From Acidimicrobiia bacterium (lineage in GTDB: Bacteria > Actinomycetota > Acidimicrobiia > IMCC26256 > JAENVU01): DNA of 11,653 nucleotides. The stretch is from contig JANYLF010000188.1 in assembly GCA_025357995.1 (NCBI GenBank), positions 1 through 11,653 of the forward strand, written 5' to 3'. The position numbers were made by a program, and so were the translations under genes. The notes below the pieces were generated by a model, which worked only from the letters and a program-made list of their open reading frames with translations, ran no database searches and was not told where the DNA came from. This document shows, piece by piece, positions 1 through 6,607 of the stretch; position 1 is the first letter of the stretch; every line of letters begins with the position of its first letter.

Positions 1-141
1 CGCTTCGAACGCGGCCTGGGTGGGGTTCATGATCCGCGTGTAGATATTGCCGAGCTCGGCGAGTCCGAAGAGGTTCGCGGCGTGGTCGGTGTCGCGGAAC
101 ACGTACGACGTCGTCTGATAGATCGGAACCGCGCGCGCACC
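1..141 (-). pseudogene. metY: Reversed fragment of metY (authentic 5' codons on the wrong strand)
   Basis: The minus strand has an open frame from about 141 down to 1 that reads GARAVPIYQTTSYVF followed by RDTDHAANLFGLAEL and on to NPTQAAFEA. In PLP-dependent O-acetylhomoserine sulfhydrylases this block sits about 30-75 residues from the N-terminus. The second half (91 to 1) duplicates plus-strand 138-228 exactly; the first half (137 to 92) is the sequence that should precede plus-strand 138. I regard this as a chimeric copy, not an expressed gene. It is useful for restoring part of the MetY N-terminus. The first 20-30 codons, including the true start, are absent from the window. Confidence 0.85.
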
Positions 142-228
142 GACCACGCCGCGAACCTCTTCGGACTCGCCGAGCTCGGCAATATCTACACGCGGATCAT
201 GAACCCCACCCAGGCCGCGTTCGAAGCG
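1..228. repeat. 91-bp perfect inverted repeat at the left end (fold-back)
   Basis: Bases 1-91 are the exact reverse complement of 138-228, with 92-137 as a 46-bp spacer; base i pairs with base 229-i throughout the arms. Read on the minus strand, 141 to 1 encodes a canonical MetY N-terminal stretch (GARAVPIYQTTSYVF, then RDTDHAANLFGLAELGN and onward), so arm plus spacer is a reversed copy of the start of the same gene that continues on the plus strand from 138. The spacer supplies authentic upstream codons missing from the plus strand. Arms this long and perfect, inside one coding sequence and at the very edge of the window, are typical of an amplification or assembly fold-back chimera. They are not transposon termini, because no element lies between them. 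Confidence 0.93.
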
Positions 229-1323
229 CGCGTCGCCGCGCTCGAAGGCGGCATCGGCTCGTTGGCGACCGCAAGCGGCATGGCCGCCCAGACGATCGCG
301 CTGCTCAACCTGGCCGAGAACGGTGGGCACATCGTTTCCAGCTCATCGCTCTACGGCGGTACGTACAGCCAACTGCACTACACGTTCCCGAAGTTGGGGG
401 TTGAGATCTCGTTTGTCGACGACCCCGACGACCTCAACGCGTGGAAGGCGGCGATCCGGCCGAACACGAAGGCGTTCTACGGCGAGACCATCGGGAACCC
501 GAAGGGTGACATCCTCGACTTCGCCGGGATTTCCGACATCGCGCACGACGCGGGAATCCCGCTCGTCGTCGACAACACGCTCGCGTCGCCGTATCTCTGC
601 CAGCCGCTCTCGCACGGCGCCGACATCGTGACGCATTCGGCCACCAAGTTCATCGGCGGTCACGGCACGTCGATCGGCGGCATCATCGTCGACGGCGGCA
701 CGTTCGACTACGAGGGCAGCGGCCGCTTTCCCAACTTCACCGAACCCGACCCGAGTTACCACGGGCTCGTGTTCTCACAACTCCCCGACGCGCTGTGGCC
801 CGCTCGCTACATCCTCAAAGCGCGGCTCACGTACATGCGCGATCTCGGTGCGGCGATCTCGCCGTTCAACGCGTTCCTGATGATCCAAGGCCTCGAAACG
901 TTGAGCCTGCGGATGGAACGACACTCGCAGAACGCACTGGCCGTCGCGCAGTGGCTCGAAGCGCGTGACGAGGTGGAGTGGATCGCGTACCCGGGACTCG
1001 CCTCGAGCAAGTGGAACGCGCGCGCCAAGCAATATCTCACCAACGGGTTCGGCGCCATCATCGCGTTCGGCATCAAGGGCGGGCTCGAGGCGGGCAAGGC
1101 ATTCATCAACAACCTCGAACTGATCAGCCATTTGGCCAACGTCGGCGATGCCCGCACCCTCGCGATTCACCCGGCGAGCACCACCCACCAACAGCTCACC
1201 GTCGACGAGCAGGCCACCGCGGGAGTCACGCCCGAACTCGTGCGGCTCTCGATCGGCATCGAGTCCATCGACGACATCAAAGCCGACATCGACGCCGGTT
1301 TCCGCGCCGCGAAGGGCGCGTAG
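82..1323 (+). CDS. metY: O-acetylhomoserine sulfhydrylase (5' end chimeric)
   Basis: PLP-dependent Cys/Met-metabolism family enzyme that makes homocysteine from O-acetylhomoserine and sulfide in the cytosol. Numbering from the GTG at 82: YGGTY (91-95) is the phosphate/substrate loop, D164 in the VDNT motif should contact the PLP pyridine nitrogen, and K189 in HSATKFIGG is the Schiff-base lysine. The C-terminal IHPASTTHQQL and LSIGIE blocks are typical. Homology starts only at T20-D21-H22 (base 139). The first 19 residues come from the fold-back junction and are not native, so the start at 82 is an artefact and the real start lies outside the window. The gene ends in TAG at 1321, directly ahead of and in frame with metX, which points to a transsulfhydrylation operon. 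Family members run about 430 residues, so roughly 40 are lost. The O-acetylserine side activity of some homologues cannot be excluded. Confidence 0.93.
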   Translation: MVGVAEHVRRRLIDRNRARTDHAANLFGLAELGNIYTRIMNPTQAAFEARVAALEGGIGSLATASGMAAQTIALLNLAENGGHIVSSSSLYGGTYSQLHYTFPKLGVEISFVDDPDDLNAWKAAIRPNTKAFYGETIGNPKGDILDFAGISDIAHDAGIPLVVDNTLASPYLCQPLSHGADIVTHSATKFIGGHGTSIGGIIVDGGTFDYEGSGRFPNFTEPDPSYHGLVFSQLPDALWPARYILKARLTYMRDLGAAISPFNAFLMIQGLETLSLRMERHSQNALAVAQWLEARDEVEWIAYPGLASSKWNARAKQYLTNGFGAIIAFGIKGGLEAGKAFINNLELISHLANVGDARTLAIHPASTTHQQLTVDEQATAGVTPELVRLSIGIESIDDIKADIDAGFRAAKGA

Positions 1324-1419
1324 CTCATCGCCGCATCGATCCCAGTCACGGGAGCGTGGCGGCCCGGCGATCATCCCGGCCGTCGGCAGTTCGCGACGCT
1401 GTTCGACGCGCGGCCGCAT

Positions 1420-2463
1420 GTGTTGGAGGCGGGCGGTCGCCTCGCCAATGTGACCGTCGCGTACGAAACTTGGGGCGAACTCAACGCGACACGTTCCAAC
1501 GCAGTGCTGGTGCTGCACGCCCTCACCGGAGACAGTCACGCCACCGGCGCGCCCGGGCCGGGCCACACCCAGCCCGGGTGGTGGCAACGAGTGGTCGGCC
1601 CCGGACTTGCGCTCGACACGGATCGGTACCTCGTGGTGTGTCCGAACGTGCTCGGCGGATGCCAGGGCACCACCGGACCCGCGTCGAACGATCCCGCGAC
1701 GGGGCGACCGTACGGTTCGCAGTTCCCGGTGATCACGATTCGCGACCAAGTGGTCGTCGAGGCGGCGCTCGCGACGCAGATGGGCATCGAGTGCTGGCAC
1801 GCGGTCGTCGGCGGTTCAATGGGCGGTCAACGCGCGCTCGAGTGGGCGGTGTCGTTCCCCGAGCGTGTCCCGCGCGCCGCGATCATCGCGTGTGGCGCGC
1901 AAGCAACCGCCGAGGAGATCGCGTTGTGCTCACTGCAAGTACGCGCGATCCGCTCCGACCCCGCGTTTCGTGACGGCGACTACTACGACACCGAGCCGGG
2001 CGACGGCCCGTGGCGCGGAATGTCGTTGGCTCGGGGCATCGGTCAAGTGTCGTACCGATCCGAGCTGGAACTCGATCAACGATTTGGTCGTGGCCATCAA
2101 GGAGACGAGCAACCGTTGAACGGCGGGCGCTACGCGATCGAGTCGTACCTCGAACATCACGGCGAGAAGCTCGCTGACCGGTTCGACGCGAACACCTACA
2201 TCACGTTGTCCCAAGCGATGAATCATCACGACGTCGGCCGGGGCCGCGGGGGTATCACCAGCGCGCTGCGCCGAATCCGCGCGCGGGTGTCCGTGGCAGG
2301 CATCTCATCGGATCGGCTCTATCCGCTCCGACTCCAACAAGAGCTCGCCGACCTGATCCCGGGCGCGGCGGAACTCACGGTGATCGAATCACTCGACGGC
2401 CACGACGGTTTCCTCACCGAGCACGAGCAAGTGAGCACCGTCATCCGCACCGCCCTCACCTAA
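1420..2463 (+). CDS. metX: Homoserine O-acetyltransferase
   Basis: Alpha/beta-hydrolase acyltransferase that activates homoserine with acetyl-CoA, supplying the substrate of the adjacent MetY. Numbering from GTG 1420, the catalytic triad is S133 in VGGSMGG, D298 in SSDRLYPLRLQQELA and H328 in DGHDGF. HALTGDSHATG, NVLGGCQGTTGP and SHDVGRGRGG-like blocks (here HHDVGRGRGG) are family hallmarks. Position 1420 is the first ATG/GTG/TTG after the metY stop, giving 347 residues against about 370-380 usual. However, the frame is open back to the metY TAG and reads PVTGAWRPGDHPGRRQFATL from 1342, which looks like conserved family N-terminus. GTG 1420 also has no ribosome site. A rare ATC start at 1327, about 10 nt after GAAGGG (1311-1316), is a better biological candidate. 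Acetyl rather than succinyl specificity is inferred from the MetY partner. Confidence 0.93.
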   Translation: MLEAGGRLANVTVAYETWGELNATRSNAVLVLHALTGDSHATGAPGPGHTQPGWWQRVVGPGLALDTDRYLVVCPNVLGGCQGTTGPASNDPATGRPYGSQFPVITIRDQVVVEAALATQMGIECWHAVVGGSMGGQRALEWAVSFPERVPRAAIIACGAQATAEEIALCSLQVRAIRSDPAFRDGDYYDTEPGDGPWRGMSLARGIGQVSYRSELELDQRFGRGHQGDEQPLNGGRYAIESYLEHHGEKLADRFDANTYITLSQAMNHHDVGRGRGGITSALRRIRARVSVAGISSDRLYPLRLQQELADLIPGAAELTVIESLDGHDGFLTEHEQVSTVIRTALT

Positions 2464-2474
2464 CCCGCTGAGCA

Positions 2475-3083
2475 TCAGGGGTCGATGGGGCGGCGGCCTT
2501 CGAAGGCGCGCCCGAGTGTGACTTCGTCGGCATATTCGAGGTCTCCACCCACGGGAAGCCCGCTCGCAAGTCTCGTGATCCGCGCGTCGCTCGTCGCGAG
2601 CGCGCGGGCCAGGTACATCGCGGTCACCTCCCCGTCGGTGTTGGGATTCGTCGCGAGGATTACCTCGGTCACACCGTCGTCGCGCACGCGCGCGAGCAAT
2701 TCCTTGATGCGGAGTTGATCGGGACCGATGCCCTCGATCGGCGAGATAGTTCCCTGGAGCACGTGGTATGCACCGCGGAACTCGTGGGTGCGCTCGACGG
2801 CCACGATGTCGCGCGGCTCTTCCACCACGCAGATCACGGTCGAGTCGCGTCGCTCGTCGAGACAGAACTGACAGAGTTCACCTTCGGCAATGTTGAAACA
2901 CCGCCGACACCACGTGATCTTTTCCTTTACCTCCACGATCGAACCCGCGAGCCGGCGGGCGTCCTCCGGCGCGGCGCGTAAGAGATAGAAGGCGATGCGT
3001 TGCGCCGACTTGGGTCCCACTCCGGGCAGCCGCCCGAGTTCGTCGATGAGGCGTTGGACCGGTCCCGCGTAGACCGACGTCAC
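2475..3083 (-). CDS. recR: Recombination mediator protein RecR
   Basis: RecR works with RecO (and RecF) to load RecA at single-strand gaps. The 202-residue length is standard. From the N-terminus: a helix-hairpin-helix segment around residues 14-36 (ELGRLPGVGPKSAQR), a four-cysteine zinc finger (C59, C62, C71, C74), then a Toprim domain from about 82 to 178 containing VVEEPRDI and ATNPNTDGE, and a conserved tail with GDLEYADEVTLGRAFEGR. The start is GTG at 3083; there is no good Shine-Dalgarno, but the next residues (TSVYAGPVQRLIDELG) align with the usual RecR beginning and a TAG lies just upstream. It is the last gene of dnaX-ybaB-recR, 34 nt after ybaB, and ends 11 nt from the metX stop in a tail-to-tail arrangement. 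Confidence 0.97.
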   Translation of the reverse strand: MTSVYAGPVQRLIDELGRLPGVGPKSAQRIAFYLLRAAPEDARRLAGSIVEVKEKITWCRRCFNIAEGELCQFCLDERRDSTVICVVEEPRDIVAVERTHEFRGAYHVLQGTISPIEGIGPDQLRIKELLARVRDDGVTEVILATNPNTDGEVTAMYLARALATSDARITRLASGLPVGGDLEYADEVTLGRAFEGRRPIDP

Positions 3084-3117
3084 CTAGCTGGCCGAGCCGT
3101 GCATCAGCACCGACACG

Positions 3118-3447
3118 TCAACCCAGTCCGAACGCGCTGAGGTCGATCCCACCCGTGACCCCACCCATGCGCTCGGATTGCAATGCCTGCGCGGCGCGGT
3201 TCGCGTCGGCCACGGCCGCGACCACGAGATCCTGGAGCATCTCGATGTCGTCCGGGTCGACCACATCGGCAGATATCACGATCGAGAGCAGATCGCCCGT
3301 CCCGCTCACCGTGGCCGTCACCATGCCACCACCGGCGGTACCGTCGACCGTCGTCTCGGCCAGCGCCGCCTGGGCCGCGAACATGTCTTCCTGCATCTGC
3401 TGGACCTGACGCATCATGTTGTTCATCGGCGGCTTCGATTTGGCCAC
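3118..3447 (-). CDS. YbaB/EbfC family nucleoid-associated protein
   Basis: Small (109 aa) DNA-binding, nucleoid-associated protein of the YbaB/EbfC family, normally a homodimer. The N-terminal helix rich in Met and Gln (MNNMMRQVQQMQEDMFAAQAAL), the central strand pair with GGGMVTATVSGTGDLLSIVI, and the C-terminal DLVVAAVADANRAAQAL helix match the family. The start is GTG at 3447, preceded by AGGGG (minus strand, 3458-3454) at a suitable distance; an internal ATG seven codons in is a weaker alternative. It lies 9 nt after the dnaX stop, so co-translation with dnaX is likely. The dnaX-ybaB-recR order is conserved across many bacteria and ties this protein to replication/repair, though its exact role is not established. 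Confidence 0.95.
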   Translation of the reverse strand: MAKSKPPMNNMMRQVQQMQEDMFAAQAALAETTVDGTAGGGMVTATVSGTGDLLSIVISADVVDPDDIEMLQDLVVAAVADANRAAQALQSERMGGVTGGIDLSAFGLG

Positions 3448-3456
3448 GGCAATCCC

Positions 3457-5319
3457 CTAGGACTTCGGCTGCTCTTCCACGACCGTCGCGCCGAAGGTAT
3501 CGGCGAGACGCGACAGCGAATCTACCGCCGGACCTTCCGTGATCGGCGCGTCCACGAGTTGTTCCGGGTCGACGAGATCAATTGCATCATCGATCTCGGC
3601 AAGCGGTTCGGGATCGGGCCCGACCGATTGACGACGGTGGGGCGGTCCGTCTTCGGCGCCCCACTCGTGCGGCGCGAACGAGAACCGTGGTGCGGAGCCC
3701 AGCTCGCGGATGAATGCCTCACGGATCGCGTCGGCATCCTTCTGGAACTTCGGCCGCACGATGTCGATATGGGTACGCGCCACTCCGAACACGATCACAT
3801 TTCCGTCGACACGTACGGGCTGCGCCTCCATAATCGAGGTCTTCAACCCACGCGACAGGCTCTCCAGCACGCTGGCCCACGCCACAATCGCGTCGTCGAG
3901 ATCGAACGTGACCTCGGCGACCGGTTCCTCGACCGGAGCCGGTGAGGGCGCGACGGTCCCACGCGGATCGGGATCGGGAGCCGACGCCGCCGCCGCCTTG
4001 CGCAGAGCACCCAGCGCCGGTGGTTTCGTGGGACGCCCGCCGGACTCAGTGGACGCAACCGGCGCGGGAGACGCAACCGGCGCGGCGGACGCAGCCGGAG
4101 CGGGAGACGCAGCCGGAGCGGACGGCGGCGCGTTCGCCGGCTTCGCCGTCGGTCGAGGCGTGCCGTCGGCCACGAGCGCTTCGAGACGCTCCACGCGGTC
4201 GGCGATCGTGGCCAGCGCGACATTGCTCTCGCGACGCGCCAACCGCACGAGCGCGATCTCCAACACCAGGCGCGGGTCGGCGGCGTCGATCCCACGCATG
4301 TCGACCACGGCCTGACCCAGCGTCTCGAGCGCGCGGACCAGGGTGGCATTCCCCATCGCCTCGCCGACGGCGCGTATACGCGCCTGCACGTCCTCCGGTT
4401 CGTCGAGGGCCACTCGTCCACCACCCGCTACCAACAGAAACGCGTCTCGCAATGCGGCGAGCAGACCCTCGGCGATACGACGGGGATCGTGCGCGGCATC
4501 GAGCAGCGCCGCGAGACCGACGAGGACACCCGGAACATCGTGCGTGGCAATCGCGTCGAGAATCTCCATACGCATCTCGAACGGCGCACCACCGAGGGCC
4601 GCCTCCACTGCCGGAACGGTGACGGCGCCCCCACCGGCGAGCACGAGATCCAACAGGGACTCCGAATCGCGCGCCGATCCTCCGGCTGCGCGCGCGACGA
4701 GCACGAGCGCGTCCGGCTCGTACGCCACTCCCTCGTCGTCGAGGATCGAGGCCAACAGCCCGCTGATCTCGTCGACAGTGAGATACTTGAACTCGAAATG
4801 CTGCGTACGCGATCGAATCGTCGGCAGCACCTTCTCCGGTTCTGTCGTCGCGAGAATGAACACCACGTGCGCCGGCGGTTCCTCCAGTGTCTTGAGCAGA
4901 GTGTTCGAGGCGGCCGGTGTGAGCATGTGCACTTCGTCGAGGAGATAGACCTTGCGTTTCGAGGTGGCACCGAGACCGAGGCTGATGCGAGACACCAGAT
5001 CTCGCGCCTCGTCCACCCCGCGCTGAGACGCGGCATCCATCTCGATGAGGTCGCCGAAGGTGCCTGCGGTGATCGCGACGCAGTTCTCGCACTGACCGCA
5101 CGGTTCGCCGTCGACACCGAGGTCGAGGCAGTTCAGCGCTTTGGCGAGAATCCGCGCGGTCGTGGTCTTCCCGTTGCCGCGCGGACCCGAGAACAGATAC
5201 GCGTGCCCCACCCGACCGTCGCGTACGGCGGTTGCCAAGGCAGTCGAAATATGTTCCTGGCCGACGAGTTCACCAAACCGTTGCGGTCGGTACTTGCGGT
5301 AGAGGGCTTGGAACGCCAT
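3457..5319 (-). CDS. dnaX: DNA polymerase III subunit tau (clamp-loader ATPase)
   Basis: Clamp-loader AAA+ subunit that opens and loads the beta clamp and tethers polymerase cores. Of 620 residues: YRKYRPQRF near the N-terminus, Walker A GPRGNGKT (45-52), zinc-binding cysteines C64, C74, C77 and C80, Walker B YLLDEVH (125-131), sensor I ATTEPEKV (157-164), and the arginine-finger motif as SRT (170-172) rather than the SRC seen in many bacteria. Residues about 390-460 form an Ala/Pro linker with 6-residue repeats, followed by a C-terminal domain (about 470-560) and an acidic tail. I see no A-rich slippery run for a gamma form, so only full-length tau is expected. ATG at 5319 gives the canonical MAFQALYRKYRP start with only a weak AGGG upstream. 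It begins 8 nt after the stop of the secreted-protein gene, suggesting shared transcription. Confidence 0.97.
   Translation of the reverse strand: MAFQALYRKYRPQRFGELVGQEHISTALATAVRDGRVGHAYLFSGPRGNGKTTTARILAKALNCLDLGVDGEPCGQCENCVAITAGTFGDLIEMDAASQRGVDEARDLVSRISLGLGATSKRKVYLLDEVHMLTPAASNTLLKTLEEPPAHVVFILATTEPEKVLPTIRSRTQHFEFKYLTVDEISGLLASILDDEGVAYEPDALVLVARAAGGSARDSESLLDLVLAGGGAVTVPAVEAALGGAPFEMRMEILDAIATHDVPGVLVGLAALLDAAHDPRRIAEGLLAALRDAFLLVAGGGRVALDEPEDVQARIRAVGEAMGNATLVRALETLGQAVVDMRGIDAADPRLVLEIALVRLARRESNVALATIADRVERLEALVADGTPRPTAKPANAPPSAPAASPAPAASAAPVASPAPVASTESGGRPTKPPALGALRKAAAASAPDPDPRGTVAPSPAPVEEPVAEVTFDLDDAIVAWASVLESLSRGLKTSIMEAQPVRVDGNVIVFGVARTHIDIVRPKFQKDADAIREAFIRELGSAPRFSFAPHEWGAEDGPPHRRQSVGPDPEPLAEIDDAIDLVDPEQLVDAPITEGPAVDSLSRLADTFGATVVEEQPKS
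4052..4123 (-). repeat. Four tandem 18-bp repeats in the dnaX linker
   Basis: Four consecutive 18-bp copies beginning GACGCAACCGGCGCGGGA (plus-strand sense) differ at a few positions. The first pair shares GCAACCGGCGCG and the second pair GCAGCCGGAGCG. On the coding (minus) strand they encode near-identical hexapeptides of the form S-P/A-A-P-A/V-A at DnaX residues about 399-423. In-frame expansion of a flexible Ala/Pro linker is the simplest reading; copy number may vary between strains. Confidence 0.85.
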
Positions 5320-5327
5320 GCCCGACC

Positions 5328-6089
5328 CTATCGAGCCAAGGCGGTGACAGCGTCGGTCGGCGGTGGCGGCACGACCACGGGAGTCGCCGTGAGGTCGACG
5401 AACGTCGCCGACGTCCCAGGCTGGAGATGACCGATATACGCACCGGGGTAACCGACCGCCGGCGCGTCAGCGGGAAGGCGGACCGAGCCTCCGAAGTGTG
5501 GGTCACCCCACGCCGGCTCGTCGACCGCGACGCGCCACGCCTTGAACGTGAACGTACGACCCACGACCCGCGCGCACACACGCCAGGGAAGCGGTTGAGG
5601 AGTCGGCGGAGCGCCGGGCCTCGACAACGCGCCGGCGAGGTTCACGCTCGCGATCTGGAGCATTCGCGCCGTCGCAGAATCCCATACGTGCACGTTGAAG
5701 ACCCACGAGCCGAAGGGAAAGACGTTCTTGGTGACGGTGATGGCCTGCGCGCCACCACCGGGTCGTTCCGAGATGCGGACCGCGACACCTTGCTGCAACC
5801 GATCGCTCGACTCGCGGCTCCACGTGGCGCACGACGTGACGTCCCGACGACTCACTGCGTCAGCCGGCCAGAACACGGTGCGCAAGTTGCCACCAACCGC
5901 GGTCTGGCGACTCATCGACACGTTGATGGTGTTTCCGATCGTGTCGTACACGTAGCCGTCGGTGCCGTCGGGTGTGAGCACCGCGGCGCGCAGGATCGTC
6001 GGCGGCGAAGTTCGGGCGCCACCAATTGACGGGAACGACGCAACGCTCACTGTCGCCAACGCGAGCACAGCAAATGCGCTGGAACGCAT
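5328..6089 (-). CDS. Predicted secreted protein, possible concanavalin-like (jelly-roll) domain
   Basis: No confident family. From ATG 6089 the protein has 253 residues with a clear signal peptide (MRSSAFAVLALATVSVASF, probable cleavage near residues 24-25), then a beta-rich body. C87 and C172 could form a disulfide. The end of the domain (PGAYIGHLQPGTSATFVDL, preceded by RVVGRTFTFKAWRV) resembles the closing strands of LamG/DUF1080-type sugar-binding jelly rolls; that is inference by eye. The tail is Pro-rich (VVVPPPPT). The frame stays open upstream: ATG 6158 would give 276 residues with a long Arg-rich lead, and a TACGCT box ends 7 nt before it, so a leaderless message from 6158 is possible. 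Starts further upstream enter the SRP RNA and are unlikely. The stop lies 8 nt before dnaX, an odd partner for a secreted protein. Confidence 0.72.
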   Translation of the reverse strand: MRSSAFAVLALATVSVASFPSIGGARTSPPTILRAAVLTPDGTDGYVYDTIGNTINVSMSRQTAVGGNLRTVFWPADAVSRRDVTSCATWSRESSDRLQQGVAVRISERPGGGAQAITVTKNVFPFGSWVFNVHVWDSATARMLQIASVNLAGALSRPGAPPTPQPLPWRVCARVVGRTFTFKAWRVAVDEPAWGDPHFGGSVRLPADAPAVGYPGAYIGHLQPGTSATFVDLTATPVVVPPPPTDAVTALAR

Positions 6090-6221
6090 GGGCGCACGCA
6101 CGCGAGGCGGCGTGGTCAAGGCGCGTGGTCGCGCCGGGGCTCGGGCCCTCTCCGCCATGGAGCGGAGCGTATCGGCGCGGGCCGATCGATCCGGTGACCG
6201 CCTGTGGGCGCGAATGCGAAT

Positions 6222-6498
6222 GCGGACCGTGCACCCGCCGTCGACAAGACGCAATGGAGCGCGGGTCTCGTCGCCGGCTCAGACCAGGCAACCCTGCGGC
6301 ACACGAGAGGGCCCGCTGAGAGCTGCTTCCTTCCGGACCTGACTCGGTTCACGAGATCTCGTTGCGCAGGACCCGGCCCTCGACGCTGCGTGCGAGTCGC
6401 CTTCCCCATTCCGGCTCGAGCCTTGGGCGGGGATTCAGCCCCCCATACGTGGATTTGGGGTACAGGGCACCACGGACTCCCCGCTTAGCACGGTCCGC
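6222..6498 (-). ncRNA. ffs: Large signal recognition particle RNA (with Alu domain)
   Basis: RNA scaffold of the signal recognition particle, which binds Ffh and delivers nascent membrane proteins. The S-domain core TCAGGTCCGGAAGGAAGCAG is at 6342-6323 (minus). Flanking arms pair as CCTGCG with CGCAGG, and GGGCCGGG with CCTGGTCT using wobbles. Upstream are Alu-domain blocks known from Bacillus-type large SRP RNAs: GTGCTAAGCGGGGAG and GGTGCCCTGTACC, then a CTGAATCCCC block. The 5' end GCGGACCGTGC (6498-6488) pairs perfectly over 11 bp with GCACGGTCCGC at the 3' end (6232-6222), which fixes both limits at about 277 nt, close to the roughly 270-nt B. subtilis scRNA. Exact termini could differ by a few bases. 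It lies upstream of, and on the same strand as, dnaX-ybaB-recR. Confidence 0.93.
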
Positions 6499-6504
6499 GG
6501 GCGC

Positions 6505-6513
6505 AGGGTATCA
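6505..6513 (-). promoter_or_regulatory. Extended -10 promoter of the SRP RNA
   Basis: The minus strand reads TGATACCCT here, an extended -10 (TGnTAnnnT). Its last base is 7 nt upstream of the SRP RNA 5' end deduced independently from helix pairing (6498). No good -35 hexamer is visible 16-18 nt further upstream, as is common for extended -10 promoters. Positional agreement is the main support. Confidence 0.5.
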
Positions 6514-6554
6514 GGGGCCGTGCAACTACGATCACCCGCTCGACGATCACGCGT

Positions 6555-6593
6555 GTGTCACCTGCGATGCGCTCTGCGCACCCCACGTGACAC
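6555..6593. other. 39-nt interrupted hairpin between the SRP RNA and tRNA-Ser genes
   Basis: Outer arms GTGTCAC (6555-6561) and GTGACAC (6587-6593) are perfectly complementary. Inside, TGCGC (6568-6572) and GCGCA (6576-6580) form a second perfect stem around a TCT loop, with a symmetric 6/6-nt internal loop between the stems. It starts 15 nt before the tRNA-Ser 5' end and lies about 57 nt upstream of the SRP RNA start. It has no T-run. It could be an operator dyad, a transcript hairpin processed with the tRNA, or chance. Confidence 0.45.
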
Positions 6594-6607
6594 AAGCAGG
6601 GTTGCCC

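Noticed and set aside
1..228. Terminal inverted repeats of an insertion sequence
   Set aside because: The arms encode MetY, the spacer is only 46 bp of the same gene, and there is no transposase.
775..1800. Long minus-strand open frame (341 codons) across metY and metX
   Set aside because: It is antisense to two firmly identified genes, is rich in Arg/Gly/Asp from GC-biased codons, and shows no domain motif.
4052..4123. CRISPR-like array
   Set aside because: The 18-bp units are directly adjacent with no spacers and encode an in-frame protein repeat.
4046..5101. Overlapping 200-350-codon frames inside dnaX on both strands
   Set aside because: DnaX motifs (Walker A and B, zinc cysteines) are all in one frame; the others are Arg-rich shadows.
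3457..5319. Programmed frameshift producing a gamma form of DnaX
   Set aside because: No A- or T-run slippery heptamer is visible near the domain III boundary.
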